A DNA stretch of 28,342 nucleotides from Planctomycetota bacterium (lineage in GTDB: Bacteria; Planctomycetota; PUPC01; DSUN01), in the NCBI GenBank assembly GCA_016872875.1, contig VGYW01000059.1:1-28342 (forward strand), given 5' to 3'. The notes beneath the pieces were generated by a model. It had not been told where the DNA came from, did not search any database, and saw only the letters and a program-made list of their open reading frames with translations. Below are positions 1 through 6,746 of this stretch, piece by piece (within the stretch, counting starts at the first letter, position 1; each line of letters begins with the position of its first letter). The position numbers and the translations under genes are program-made.

Positions 1-230
1 AACTTGCAGCCGGCGAACTTGTGGGTGCCGTGGACGACGACCCCGCTCGCATACTTGTAGGTCACATCCACCTTGGAGAAGGTGTTCCAGAGTCCATCGA
101 AGAACTCGCCCTTGCCCTCGACCTCGATGGGTCCGGAGGCGTCGGCGCCGATGCCCCACTGGGCGACGTCGAAGTAGTGTGCGCCGAAGTTGGTCATCTC
201 GCCGCCCGAGTGGGGGTGGGTGTCAGGTCT
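1..230 (-). pseudogene. Gfo/Idh/MocA-family oxidoreductase, C-terminal fragment, cut by window edge
   Basis: The minus strand reads GGEMTNFGAHYFDVAQWG followed by GADASGPIEVEGKGEFFDGLWNTF-like sequence, the substrate-domain signature of Gfo/Idh/MocA NAD(P)-dependent sugar or polyol dehydrogenases common in Planctomycetota. The gene runs off the left edge. Upstream in the same frame a TGA lies at 231-233, only about ten codons before the conserved block. The Rossmann NAD-binding domain (roughly the first 200 residues) is therefore absent. The only in-frame ATG is inside the conserved block (195-197). I read this as a gene that lost its 5' half, or a frameshift or misassembly near position 220-233. 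Family assignment is fairly firm; the substrate cannot be told. Confidence 0.7.
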
Positions 231-266
231 TCAGTCCTTGAGTTATTCCTGATACCAGCTTCGTTG

Positions 267-294
267 TTGAGAAGTCGGGACGGGGGGCTACAAT
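267..294 (+). promoter_or_regulatory. Sigma70-type promoter, TTGAGA-N16-TACAAT
   Basis: TTGAGA at 267-272 and TACAAT at 289-294 are separated by 16 bp. The -10 is followed 36 bp later by the ATG of the small ORF at 331. The same GGCTACAATCT context recurs in the promoter at 2190-2218, which supports it as a real lineage -10 element. Confidence 0.5.
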
Positions 295-330
295 CTGAGG
301 TCGGGGCGGGGGAGTTGTTGGGGGGATGCG

Positions 331-588
331 ATGGGCGGACGGTTGCACGAGGGGATTCGGCGGCGGAAGGCGGAGGAGGCGCTGCGGGTGTACGCCCAGT
401 TGCTGGTGGAGCACGAGCGGGTGCGGCGGCTGCGCGGCGGGGCGGCGCCCTCCCGTCGAGGCACTTGGCGCAACTGGCGCGAATGGCGTGAAGTTACGGC
501 GCCGAGGGCTTCTCAGCCCGCCGCACGGCGGGCGGCAGAGGGTAGCCACGGGCGTAAGCCCGTGGGAGGCAGGCCCCCCTCATCGTAG
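331..588 (+). CDS. Small ORF, probable start of a gene interrupted by a palindromic repeat
   Basis: Not a recognised family. The first ~38 residues (MGGRLHEGIRRRKAEEALRV, then YAQLLVEHERVRRLRGG) look like a natural charged helical protein and follow a plausible promoter. From about position 455 the frame enters the palindromic element at 455-757 and the translation becomes Arg/Pro-rich repeat sequence. The simplest reading is a gene whose body was replaced or interrupted by the repeat, leaving its promoter and first codons. An ATG at 326 opens another frame and is less likely. There is no strong Shine-Dalgarno sequence, only a G-run before the start. It may be untranslated. Confidence 0.3.
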   Translation: MGGRLHEGIRRRKAEEALRVYAQLLVEHERVRRLRGGAAPSRRGTWRNWREWREVTAPRASQPAARRAAEGSHGRKPVGGRPPSS

Positions 589-757
589 CCCCGTAAGGGG
601 CGGCAGAACCTTGAGTTACGTCTGCGCCCCCAGAGCTTCTGCCGCCCCCTGCGGGGGCTGGGCCGTGGGGGCGCCCCCGATCCACGGGCTTACGCCCGTG
701 GCTACCCTCTGACGCCCTTTCGGGCTCATCTTCACGCCATTCGCACCTGGCGCTACT
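455..757. repeat. Nested palindromic element, ~300 bp
   Basis: Outer arms: a block with GCGCGAATGGCGTGAAG near 476-492 is mirrored by CTTCACGCCATTCG near 729-742. Inner arms are a perfect ~30-bp inverted repeat, 536-566 against 681-711, built on GGGTAGCCACGGGCGTAAGC and its complement. A third nested pair lies between them (GGGGCGGCAGA near 597 and TCTGCCGCCCC near 640). It separates the Gfo fragment and small ORF from the stop of the beta-propeller gene, and the inner stem could act as a terminator. It fills the intergenic stretch; no other gene is seen in it. Confidence 0.75.
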
Positions 758-1996
758 TCTTGCCGATGCACCAGAGGAACTCGTGGTCGCGGACGAAGAT
801 GCGGCCGCTGGAGATGGCGGGGGAGGAGCCGTTGCCCCAGCCGCCGAGGGTGCCGCCGCCGATGATCTCGAGCTTCGGCCCGGCCTTCAAGACGTAGCTG
901 GTGCCAGTGCTGACGAAGTAGATGCGGCCATCAGCCGTGGCGATGGGGCTGGCGAGCTTGGAGACCTTGTCGAGCTTGTCGCGGAAGACCTCCTCGCCGG
1001 TGTCGAGCTTTCGGCAGAGGACCTCGCCCTCCTTCGCGGCCTTGTAGATGTGCTCGCCGCAGATGACGGGCGAAGAGTAGTCACCGGGGCTCTTATCCGC
1101 GCGCCACTTCACGTGGGTCTTCTCCACGTCGCCTTGGCCCGTGGGGTCAACGGCGAGCGCCCACTCGTTGCCGCCCTTGTCCACGACGACGAGGCCGCCG
1201 GCAGCGACGGGCGACTCGCCGAAGCCGCGGGCCTTACACGTCCAGAGCACCTCGCCCGTCGCGGGGTCGGCGCCCTGGAGGTTGTTCTCGCAGGCGGCGA
1301 TCAGTTGGGTCTTGCCCTTCACATCGAGGAGGAGCGGCGTGGTGTTGCACGAGCCGGTCTTGGGGCGCTTCTGCTCCCACTTCACCTCGCCGGTCCTCTT
1401 GTCGAGTGCCTGGATGTAGCCCTGGCCGCGGCTCTGGTCCACGGAGAGGATGACGGTGTCGCCGAAGAGGATGGGGCTTTGGCAGATGCCGGGGTTGAGG
1501 ACGAATGGGCCGGGCCGCTCGTGGCGCCAGAGGAGCTTGCCCTCGAAGTCCACCGCCGCGAACACGGCCGAGCCGAACCAGCAGTAGACCGCTTTGCCAT
1601 CGGTCACGGGCGTTGGCACGGCGTAGATGGCGTAGCCCATCGGCTCCTTGCCCTGGGTGATTTGCGTGCGCCAGAGGAGCTTGCCGTCGGCCGCCTGGTA
1701 GCAGGCGAGGTGGTGCTCGGGGACCTCTTTCGCGGCCTCCTGCTCGCGGTTCTGCTTGGCGGCGGTGGTGATGAAGACGCGGTCCTCCCACACGATGGGG
1801 CTGGAGTGGCCCGTGGTGCCCTTGAGGGGTGCCTTCCAGAGGATGCCTTCGCCGGTCTTGCCGTCCCACTTCAGCGGCAGGTCCTTCTCGTTGGTTGTGC
1901 CCGTGCCCGTGGGACCGCGGAAGCCGGGCCAGTTGCCGCCCAGGCGTTGCCGGCCAGGACTGCGGCGATGCCCAATGCCAGACCGATGCGTCGCAT
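753..1996 (-). CDS. Secreted PQQ-like beta-propeller repeat protein, frameshifted after the signal peptide
   Basis: A BamB-like beta-propeller with repeated blocks such as GKLLWRTQI, GKLLWRHERP, GEVKWEQKRPK and GEVLWTCKARG, each a propeller blade. The mature start (NWPGFRGPTGTGTT) is the usual opening of exported planctomycete PQQ-like proteins. The only good start is ATG at 1996, preceded by AAGGGG, giving the signal peptide MRRIGLALGIAAVLAGNAWA. That frame does not continue into the mature domain: one base is missing (or two are extra) near 1935-1945, exactly at the signal cleavage region. The continuous frame alone begins at a GTG (1793), mid-domain and without its secretion signal. Function is unknown: such propellers bind partners or small ligands and rarely carry real PQQ. 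About 414 residues if the frame is repaired. Confidence 0.75.
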
Positions 1997-2048
1997 CACT
2001 CTGTGTCCCCTTCAGGTTGCCTTGTGTGGCTCAGGCAATCATGGCCGC

Positions 2049-2078
2049 ATGATAGCTGCCGGGGCGGGGCGCTGTCAA
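2049..2078 (-). promoter_or_regulatory. Sigma70-type promoter, TTGACA-N18-TATCAT
   Basis: On the minus strand a perfect TTGACA (2073-2078) is followed by an 18-bp GC-rich spacer and TATCAT (2049-2054). It lies 53 bp before the ATG at 1996 of the beta-propeller gene. This supports that ATG as the true start despite the frameshift. Confidence 0.65.
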
Positions 2079-2087
2079 TGCGGCTTG

Positions 2088-2182
2088 AATCGTCCTCGTC
2101 CTCGTCCCTCGTCCTCGATTCTCCTGCATCGGTGGCAAAGAAGAGTCGAGGACGAGGACGAGGGACGAGGACGAGGACGATT
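2088..2182. repeat. GAGGAC-hexamer palindrome
   Basis: Left arm 2088-2118 is CGTCCT-type hexamers and right arm 2146-2182 is their reverse complement with one extra 6-bp unit, around a ~27-bp loop. It lies between two divergent promoters (2049-2078 minus, 2190-2218 plus), so it could be a symmetric barrier or terminator. A near-identical copy of one arm is at 8368-8404. Confidence 0.75.
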
Positions 2183-2189
2183 GGGCCGG

Positions 2190-2218
2190 TTGATCTCCCG
2201 GCGAAGGTGGGCTACAAT
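2190..2218 (+). promoter_or_regulatory. Sigma70-type promoter, TTGATC-N17-TACAAT
   Basis: TTGATC at 2190-2195, 17-bp spacer, TACAAT at 2213-2218. It is 42 bp before the ATG at 2260. Confidence 0.65.
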
Positions 2219-2259
2219 CTTGGTGAAGGGCTGGTTCCCCCGGCTTGAAGGGCTTGCTG

Positions 2260-2592
2260 ATGCGCGAGACGATTGGGCGGTTCCGCGACCTGCTGGTGGA
2301 CCACATGGCGGTGCTGGAGGACGAAATCCGCCTCTCCGAGGCGCTCTACAAGGAGCGGCACGGCGACTTCACGTACGTGACGCTCGAGAACGTGGCCCTC
2401 TTCGAGCGGCAGGCGCGCGACGTCCACAATGCCAGGCAGCACTTCCAGACGATGGACCTCGACAGATTCCAGTCCATCGAGGAGTTCAAGCAGTTCGTCC
2501 TGGCCACGCTCCGCGAGCTCTACGACTCGCGCGCGATGTTCCGCTCCGGCATCCGCATGCTGATGGAGTGCGTGCGCCACCTGACCTGTTGA
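2260..2592 (+). CDS. Hypothetical helical protein, 110 aa
   Basis: Not recognised. It has no signal peptide and no membrane segment. It is rich in Glu, Arg and Leu with heptad-like spacing (IGRFRDLLVDHMAVLEDEIR, LYKERHGDFTYVTLENVALF) and reads as a small cytoplasmic helical-bundle protein. ATG at 2260 is preferred over an in-frame TTG at 2245 because GAAGGG sits about 8 bp before it and the promoter -10 ends at 2218. The stop overlaps the -35 of the next promoter (2589-2594), so the downstream gene is probably transcribed separately. A flagellar-chaperone-like helical fold is possible but nothing specific shows it. Confidence 0.6.
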   Translation: MRETIGRFRDLLVDHMAVLEDEIRLSEALYKERHGDFTYVTLENVALFERQARDVHNARQHFQTMDLDRFQSIEEFKQFVLATLRELYDSRAMFRSGIRMLMECVRHLTC

Positions 2593-2618
2593 TTTGCCGT
2601 GGGGAGGTGGCCTATAAT
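2589..2618 (+). promoter_or_regulatory. Sigma70-type promoter, TTGATT-N18-TATAAT
   Basis: TTGATT at 2589-2594 and a perfect TATAAT at 2613-2618 with an 18-bp spacer. Transcription would start near 2625, giving a ~170-nt leader before the ATG at 2795. The leader contains hairpin copy 1. Confidence 0.7.
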
Positions 2619-2650
2619 GGAAATCAACGCGGTCGCCGGTCTCTGTCAAG

Positions 2651-2726
2651 GGGGATGATTGGATGGGTGGATGAATGGATGATTGTCTGACATCCATCCA
2701 CCCATCCACTCATCCATTCATCCCCC
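2651..2726 (+). repeat. TGGA-arm palindrome with TGTCTGACA centre, copy 1
   Basis: Near-perfect palindrome with arms of GGAT/GGATGAAT units around TGTCTGACA (2684-2692). It lies inside the predicted 5' leader of the TPR/HEAT gene. It is followed at 2731-2745 by a GCGCGCAAACCGCGC stem that also follows copy 2. Confidence 0.85.
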
Positions 2727-2794
2727 GCGAACACGCGCGCAAACCGCGCACAACTGACAACGGAAGAGTCCAGGGCTGCCAGGAGGCCATGAGC

Positions 2795-4102
2795 ATGGCG
2801 TGGAAGCACCTTCTTCTCACGGCTTTGCTAGCGCTCGGCCTCGCGCCCGCGGCGGCCGACGTCGTGCACATGAAGTCCGGCGGCCGCGTGGAGGGGGCCA
2901 TTCTCTCCCGCACCGATGCCGAGCTGGTCGTCCAGACCTCCGCGGGCAAGGTGGTCCTCAAGATGGCCGAGGTTGACCGCATCGAGGTGAAGGCCTCCCC
3001 GCTCGACGTCTACCGCGAGATGGCGGCGAAGGTGAAGGACGACGACGCGGACGGCCACTACAACCTCGGCCTCTGGTGCCAGGACCAGAAGCTCTTCCGC
3101 GAGGGGCGGGGCGAGTTCGAGAAGACCATCGCCCTCGACCCCAACCACAAGGGGGCGCGGGCCAAGCTCGGCTACGTGCTCCGCGACGGCAAGTGGCTGA
3201 CCGACGCCGAGGCGAAGAAGGCCGAGGGCCTCGTCCGCGTCGGCGAGAAATGGGTCACTGAGGACGAGCGCGTCCGCGGCGAGCAGCGCGAGGCCGTGGC
3301 CGCCTGGGCGCGCCGCTTCCGCCAACTCGTCGCCGCAAGGCCAACCTCCGAGCAGGCCGTAGCAAAGCGGGTGCTCGACGCCATCGGCGAGCGCCCCCGC
3401 GACATCCCCCACGCCGCTCTCCACATCGTCCTCGAAGAGCTCATCAAGGAGTCCATCGAGGCGTCGCGCGACCGGACGGGGGACGCGCGGCTCGCCCTCG
3501 TGGGCGTCCTGGCCGACTCCCGCGGCCCCGACGCCGCCGACATCCTCCGCAAGGCCGCCGTGCGCGACATTGACGGAAGGGTCCGCGCCGCCGCCATCAA
3601 GGCCCTCGCCGCCCAGAAGGACCCCGAGAACACAGCCTACTTCGTCGGCCTCATCCAGCGCTTCACCAGCCCCAGGGTGCGCCTCGGGAGCGACAAGGCC
3701 GGCCGAGCCACCGCCCGCCGAGTGCTCCGCCGAGCCTCCGAAGCCCTCGCCGGCCTCCGCGACCCCAAGGCCATCCCCGCGCTCGCAGGCGCCATCTCCG
3801 TCTACTTCGCCTTCCCCGAGAAGGCCGACGAGATGCCCCCCCTCAACATCAGCTTCGGCAACACCGCGCTGGCCGACATGGCCATCGTCAGGGACGCCTT
3901 CGGACGCCAGGTCGCCGTGCCCATCACCGAGAACTCCAACTGGGGCCTCGATGCGTCCCTGGAACGCGAGGCCGAGGACCCGTTCTTCTTCAACGAAGCC
4001 GCCTACAACGCCCTCCGCACGCTGACCGGGCAGGACTTCAGCCACGACAAGCGCGCCTGGCTCGCCTGGTGGTATCGCAACCGGCACAACCTGGAAGACT
4101 GA
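2795..4102 (+). CDS. Secreted TPR/HEAT-repeat protein, 435 aa
   Basis: A signal peptide (MAWKHLLLTALLALGLAPAA, cleaved near ADVVH) leads to a small beta module (HMKSGGRVEGAILSRTDAEL to MAEVDRIEVKA) typical of planctomycete exported proteins. TPR-like helices follow (YNLGLWCQDQKLFREGRGEF, then EKTIALDPNHKGARAKLGYV), then HEAT-like repeats (DIDGRVRAAAIKALAAQKDP, LRDPKAIPALAGAISV). Start 2795 is chosen because AGGAGG (2781-2786) is 8 bp before it; an ATG at 2789 is too close, and longer upstream readings translate the palindrome. The role is probably a periplasmic scaffold for protein interactions. No catalytic motif is visible. Confidence 0.8.
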   Translation: MAWKHLLLTALLALGLAPAAADVVHMKSGGRVEGAILSRTDAELVVQTSAGKVVLKMAEVDRIEVKASPLDVYREMAAKVKDDDADGHYNLGLWCQDQKLFREGRGEFEKTIALDPNHKGARAKLGYVLRDGKWLTDAEAKKAEGLVRVGEKWVTEDERVRGEQREAVAAWARRFRQLVAARPTSEQAVAKRVLDAIGERPRDIPHAALHIVLEELIKESIEASRDRTGDARLALVGVLADSRGPDAADILRKAAVRDIDGRVRAAAIKALAAQKDPENTAYFVGLIQRFTSPRVRLGSDKAGRATARRVLRRASEALAGLRDPKAIPALAGAISVYFAFPEKADEMPPLNISFGNTALADMAIVRDAFGRQVAVPITENSNWGLDASLEREAEDPFFFNEAAYNALRTLTGQDFSHDKRAWLAWWYRNRHNLED

Positions 4103-4181
4103 GCCCGACGGTTTGCCTCGTCGCGGCCGGTGTTGCCCGCGGTCCCCGCGCGGCCATCAGGGGCTGCCCACCATCGAGAAG

Positions 4182-4577
4182 TCCAATACTCAATACCCAA
4201 CTCTCAATACTCAATATCCAGGTAGCACGACAACGCTAGTTTCGGTGGCTCCACAGGCGGTAACCACTTGTCAATACAGGGGATACGCTACAGTAGCATG
4301 TCATTCTGAGCGGAGCCAGCCTCCCGGCGGGCGGAGCGAAGAATCTCTCTGCGCGCTGAGCCCGTGGTTGAGGGGCAGACTCCGTAGCCGGACACAGGCC
4401 AAAGAGAGATTCTTCGACTTCGGCCGCCAAGAGGCGGCCTTCGCTCAGAATGACAACTCTTTGGGGCTTGCGCCGGGGAAAGTAGCGTTGTCGTGGTAGG
4501 ACGATTGGCGCAGTGTTTTCCCTTTCACTTGGTCATGGAAGATTGAGTGTTGGGTATTGAGTATTGGACTTTGGGCG
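4182..4577. repeat. Composite nested palindrome with heptamer ends
   Basis: This fills the intergenic stretch 4103-4610. Outer ends are 7-bp-period arrays: CAATACT/CAATACC/CAACTCT units at 4184-4219 and their inverted ATTGAGT/GTTGGGT/ATTGGAC units at 4545-4577. Inside these, a block with CACGACAACGCTA near 4227 is mirrored by TAGCGTTGTCGTG near 4482. Innermost are TCATTCTGAGCG (from ~4301) and GAAGAATCTCTCTG mirrored by AGAGAGATTCTTC and CGCTCAGAATGA (to ~4453), a repeat often seen in metagenomic genomes. No gene is apparent. Confidence 0.75.
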
Positions 4578-4610
4578 AGCCGGAGCATGTGCGCAAAGCG
4601 CGCACGAGCG

Positions 4611-5309
4611 TCAGAGTCGGAGGAGGGCGGCGTGTGCAGACAGGCCGGCGCCGGCCCCGATCATGACGCACCAGTCGCCAGCGGCAGCGCCGTTGGCCAG
4701 CACCCGCTCCACCTCGAACCAGATGGTGGGCGAGGACATGTTGCCGAACTCGGCCAGGACGCCGCGTGCGAGCGACACCTGCTCCTCGGCGAGGCCGAGC
4801 GAGAGCTGGTTGTGGAGCTGGCCGCCCTTGTGAACGTAGCGGATGGCCTCGCGGTGCTCGGGGGCATAGGCCCGGGCGGCGTCCACCAGCGCCGGGCCGC
4901 GCGGACGCGTCCAGAGGACGGCCGCCGCGGCGCCGTCGGCGAACAGGGCGTTCGAGAGGATCAGGCTCAGGTCGTCCCCCATCTGAAACGTCGCGGAGCA
5001 AATCTCCACTGCGATGCTGAGGGCGATGCGGTCGGGCGCGCCCCTGAGGATGTCGCGGCACATCTCGAGGTTGGGCATGGCGCCGCCGCAGCCGGCCCCC
5101 ACGAGGTCGTAGGCCCGCACGTCGCGCGCGAGGCCCAGTTCCTCGAACAGGTAGGTCGAGATGCCTGGGCAGACGTAGCCCGTGCAGGTGTTGACCACGA
5201 CGGCCGCGAGGTCGGCCGCCGCCAGGCCGGCCCGCTGGAGGGCCTGCCGGCTCGCCCGGGCCGAGAGCGCCACCGCTTCAGCCGTCGCGCGTGGCGCGTG
5301 AAGCGCCAC
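4611..5309 (-). pseudogene. Type III polyketide synthase (chalcone-synthase-like) remnant
   Basis: The thiolase-fold signature is clear: VVVNTCTGYVCPGI, then YDLVGAGCGGAMPNL with the nucleophilic Cys at 5088-5090, NALFADGAAAAV, and near the C-terminus AEFGNMSSPTIWFEV holding the catalytic Asn of GNMSS. Two parts are missing. The N-terminal ~100 residues are replaced by the tail of the preceding radical-SAM frame; homology begins near ALSARASRQALQRAGL. The segment with the catalytic His (usually H-P-G-G) is also missing: the text passes from GGQLHNQLS straight to LGLAEEQVSLARGVLAEFG, making the core about 60 residues short. With Cys and Asn but no His the enzyme should be inactive. The frame is open upstream but has no credible start. 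Confident of family, less sure whether loss is biological. Confidence 0.7.
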
Positions 5310-5974
5310 ATCGGCGGCCGCACGCCCAGCCGGTAGAGGATGCGGTACGCCGCCGGCAGGAAGGGCACGCGCAGGGCGGTGGGGCCCAGGAGGTTCGGCT
5401 GGCTGGCCGCCGCCCTGGCGAACTCCGCCCTCAGCCACTCGATGTCCAGCTCCGGCGAGAAGTAGAAGACCGGCTTGAGCATGTCCGCGGGTGGGAGGGA
5501 CAGGAGGCCCTCCTGGCGAGCGATGGCCTCGATGCCCGCCCCTGGGTAGATGCGGAGGCCGAAGTTGAAGAACGCCACATCGGTCGGCCGGACCGCCGTC
5601 CGTGCGAACCCAAGGGTCTCTCGCACGGTCGCCCTGGTCTCGCCCGGGCCGCCCAGGAGAAAAATCCACATGCACGGGATGCGGTGGCGGGCCACGACGC
5701 CGGCCACGCGGCGCACGGTGGCCGCATCGTAGCCCTTCCGCAGGCCCGCAAGCGTGGCGTCGGCCGCGCTCTCCGCCGTGACGGCCACGGCGTCGGGAGG
5801 ATGGCGGTGCAGCTCCGCCTCGAGCGCTCTGGCGGGGTTCCGCGAGAACATGAGGTCGAGCAGCCGGACCGCGTGGCCGGCGCGTTCCGCGGCCTCGGCC
5901 GCCATGCACGCGCCCAGCGGAACCACCGGCATCGGCTGCCGGCAGCGGTTGGGGTTCACGATGAGGACCTTCAT
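4967..5974 (-). pseudogene. B12-binding/radical-SAM protein remnant lacking the iron-sulfur motif
   Basis: The N-terminus MKVLIVNPNRCRQPMPVVPL with a GHAVRLLDL segment is the start of a cobalamin-binding domain. Near residue 63 (about 5785) it jumps to AVTAESAADATLAGLRKGYD and IPCMWIFLLGGPGETRATVR, the C-terminal half of a radical-SAM barrel. The middle ~200 residues, including CxxxCxxC, are absent, yet the frame is kept. After about residue 235 (RFTRHARRLKRW) the natural C-terminus appears lost: the frame runs on as a shadow over the polyketide synthase until 4967. Start ATG 5974 has AAGGG 8 bp upstream. Together with the synthase it looks like the residue of a small natural-product or lipid operon. 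It cannot be an active radical-SAM enzyme as read. Confidence 0.65.
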
Positions 5975-6030
5975 CCAGCAGCCCTTCGCCTCAGCCCGCC
6001 CTGAGGAACCTGCACGGACGTCACCACTGG

Positions 6031-6036
6031 ATTATA
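6031..6036 (-). promoter_or_regulatory. Possible -10 box (TATAAT) for the radical-SAM gene
   Basis: A perfect TATAAT on the minus strand 57 bp before ATG 5974. A TTGACA is at 6060-6065, but the spacing is 23 bp, too long for a standard sigma70 promoter. Confidence 0.35.
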
Positions 6037-6160
6037 GCGCCGACTCGGTACTCGCGGGATGTCAAGCCAGGCCGGGTGCCCCTGAGCTCCTATCCCCAAG
6101 GCGCCACGGGGACGCCAGAGGGGCGTGGGGGAAGTGGCGGGAGCGTCAGGTTCGCGGCGA

Positions 6161-6660
6161 GGGGAGGACTATGGAGTGCGGCAACGGAGTTGCCGCTTTG
6201 GATTCCCGCGAAGCGCGCAGAGGCGCGCTGCCTGTCCGACCGCTCCGCTGGGACGCAAAGCGGCATCTGCGATGCCGCACTCCATACTCCTCCTGTTTCA
6301 GTCAGGGGAGGACTATGGAGTGCGGCAACGGAGTTGCCGCTTTGGATTCCCGCGAAGCGCGCAGAGGCGCGCTGCCTGTCCGACCGCTCCGCTGGGACGC
6401 AAAGCGGCATCTGCGATGCCGCACTCCATACTCCTGCTGTTTCAGTCAGGGGAGGACTATGGAGTGCGGCAACGGAGTTGCCGCTTTGGATTCCCGCGAA
6501 GCGGGCAGAGGCGCGCTGCCTGTCCGACCGCTCCGCTGGGACGCAAAGCGGCATCTGCGATGCCGCACTCCATACTCCTGCTGTTTCAGTCAGGGGAGGA
6601 CTATGGAGTGCGGCAACGGAGTTGCCGCTTTGGATTCCCGCGAAGCGGGCAGAGGGGCGC
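6161..6660. repeat. 144-bp tandem array, 3.5 copies, of a palindromic element
   Basis: Copies begin at 6161, 6305, 6449 and 6593, exactly 144 bp apart; the fourth breaks off near 6660. Each is itself palindromic: GGAGTGCGGCAACGG and TTGCCGCTTTGG near the left end are mirrored by CAAAGCGGCATC and GATGCCGCACTCC near the right. Copies differ by a few bases. Because 144 is a multiple of three, long open frames exist on both strands, but I see no start signal or protein-like character. The array fills most of the gap 5975-6746. Related arm sequence occurs at 24129-24238. Confidence 0.85.
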
Positions 6661-6746
6661 TACTTGCGAAGTTGTGGTCAAAGACCAGGGGAGTCTGGGC
6701 GGGATGGGGGCGGATGTGGAAGGGGCCGCTCCGCGGGATGAACTGC

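Noticed and set aside
783..2690. Long plus-strand open frame over the beta-propeller gene
   Set aside because: Antisense shadow of high-GC coding sequence; Ala/Gly/Asp-rich, no start signal, and it crosses promoters and repeats.
6031..6065. TTGACA plus TATAAT as a full promoter for the radical-SAM gene
   Set aside because: The spacer is 23 bp, outside the functional range; only the -10 box is listed, at low confidence.
6161..6660. Possible CRISPR array
   Set aside because: Units are 144 bp in direct contact, palindromic throughout, with no variable spacers and no cas genes.
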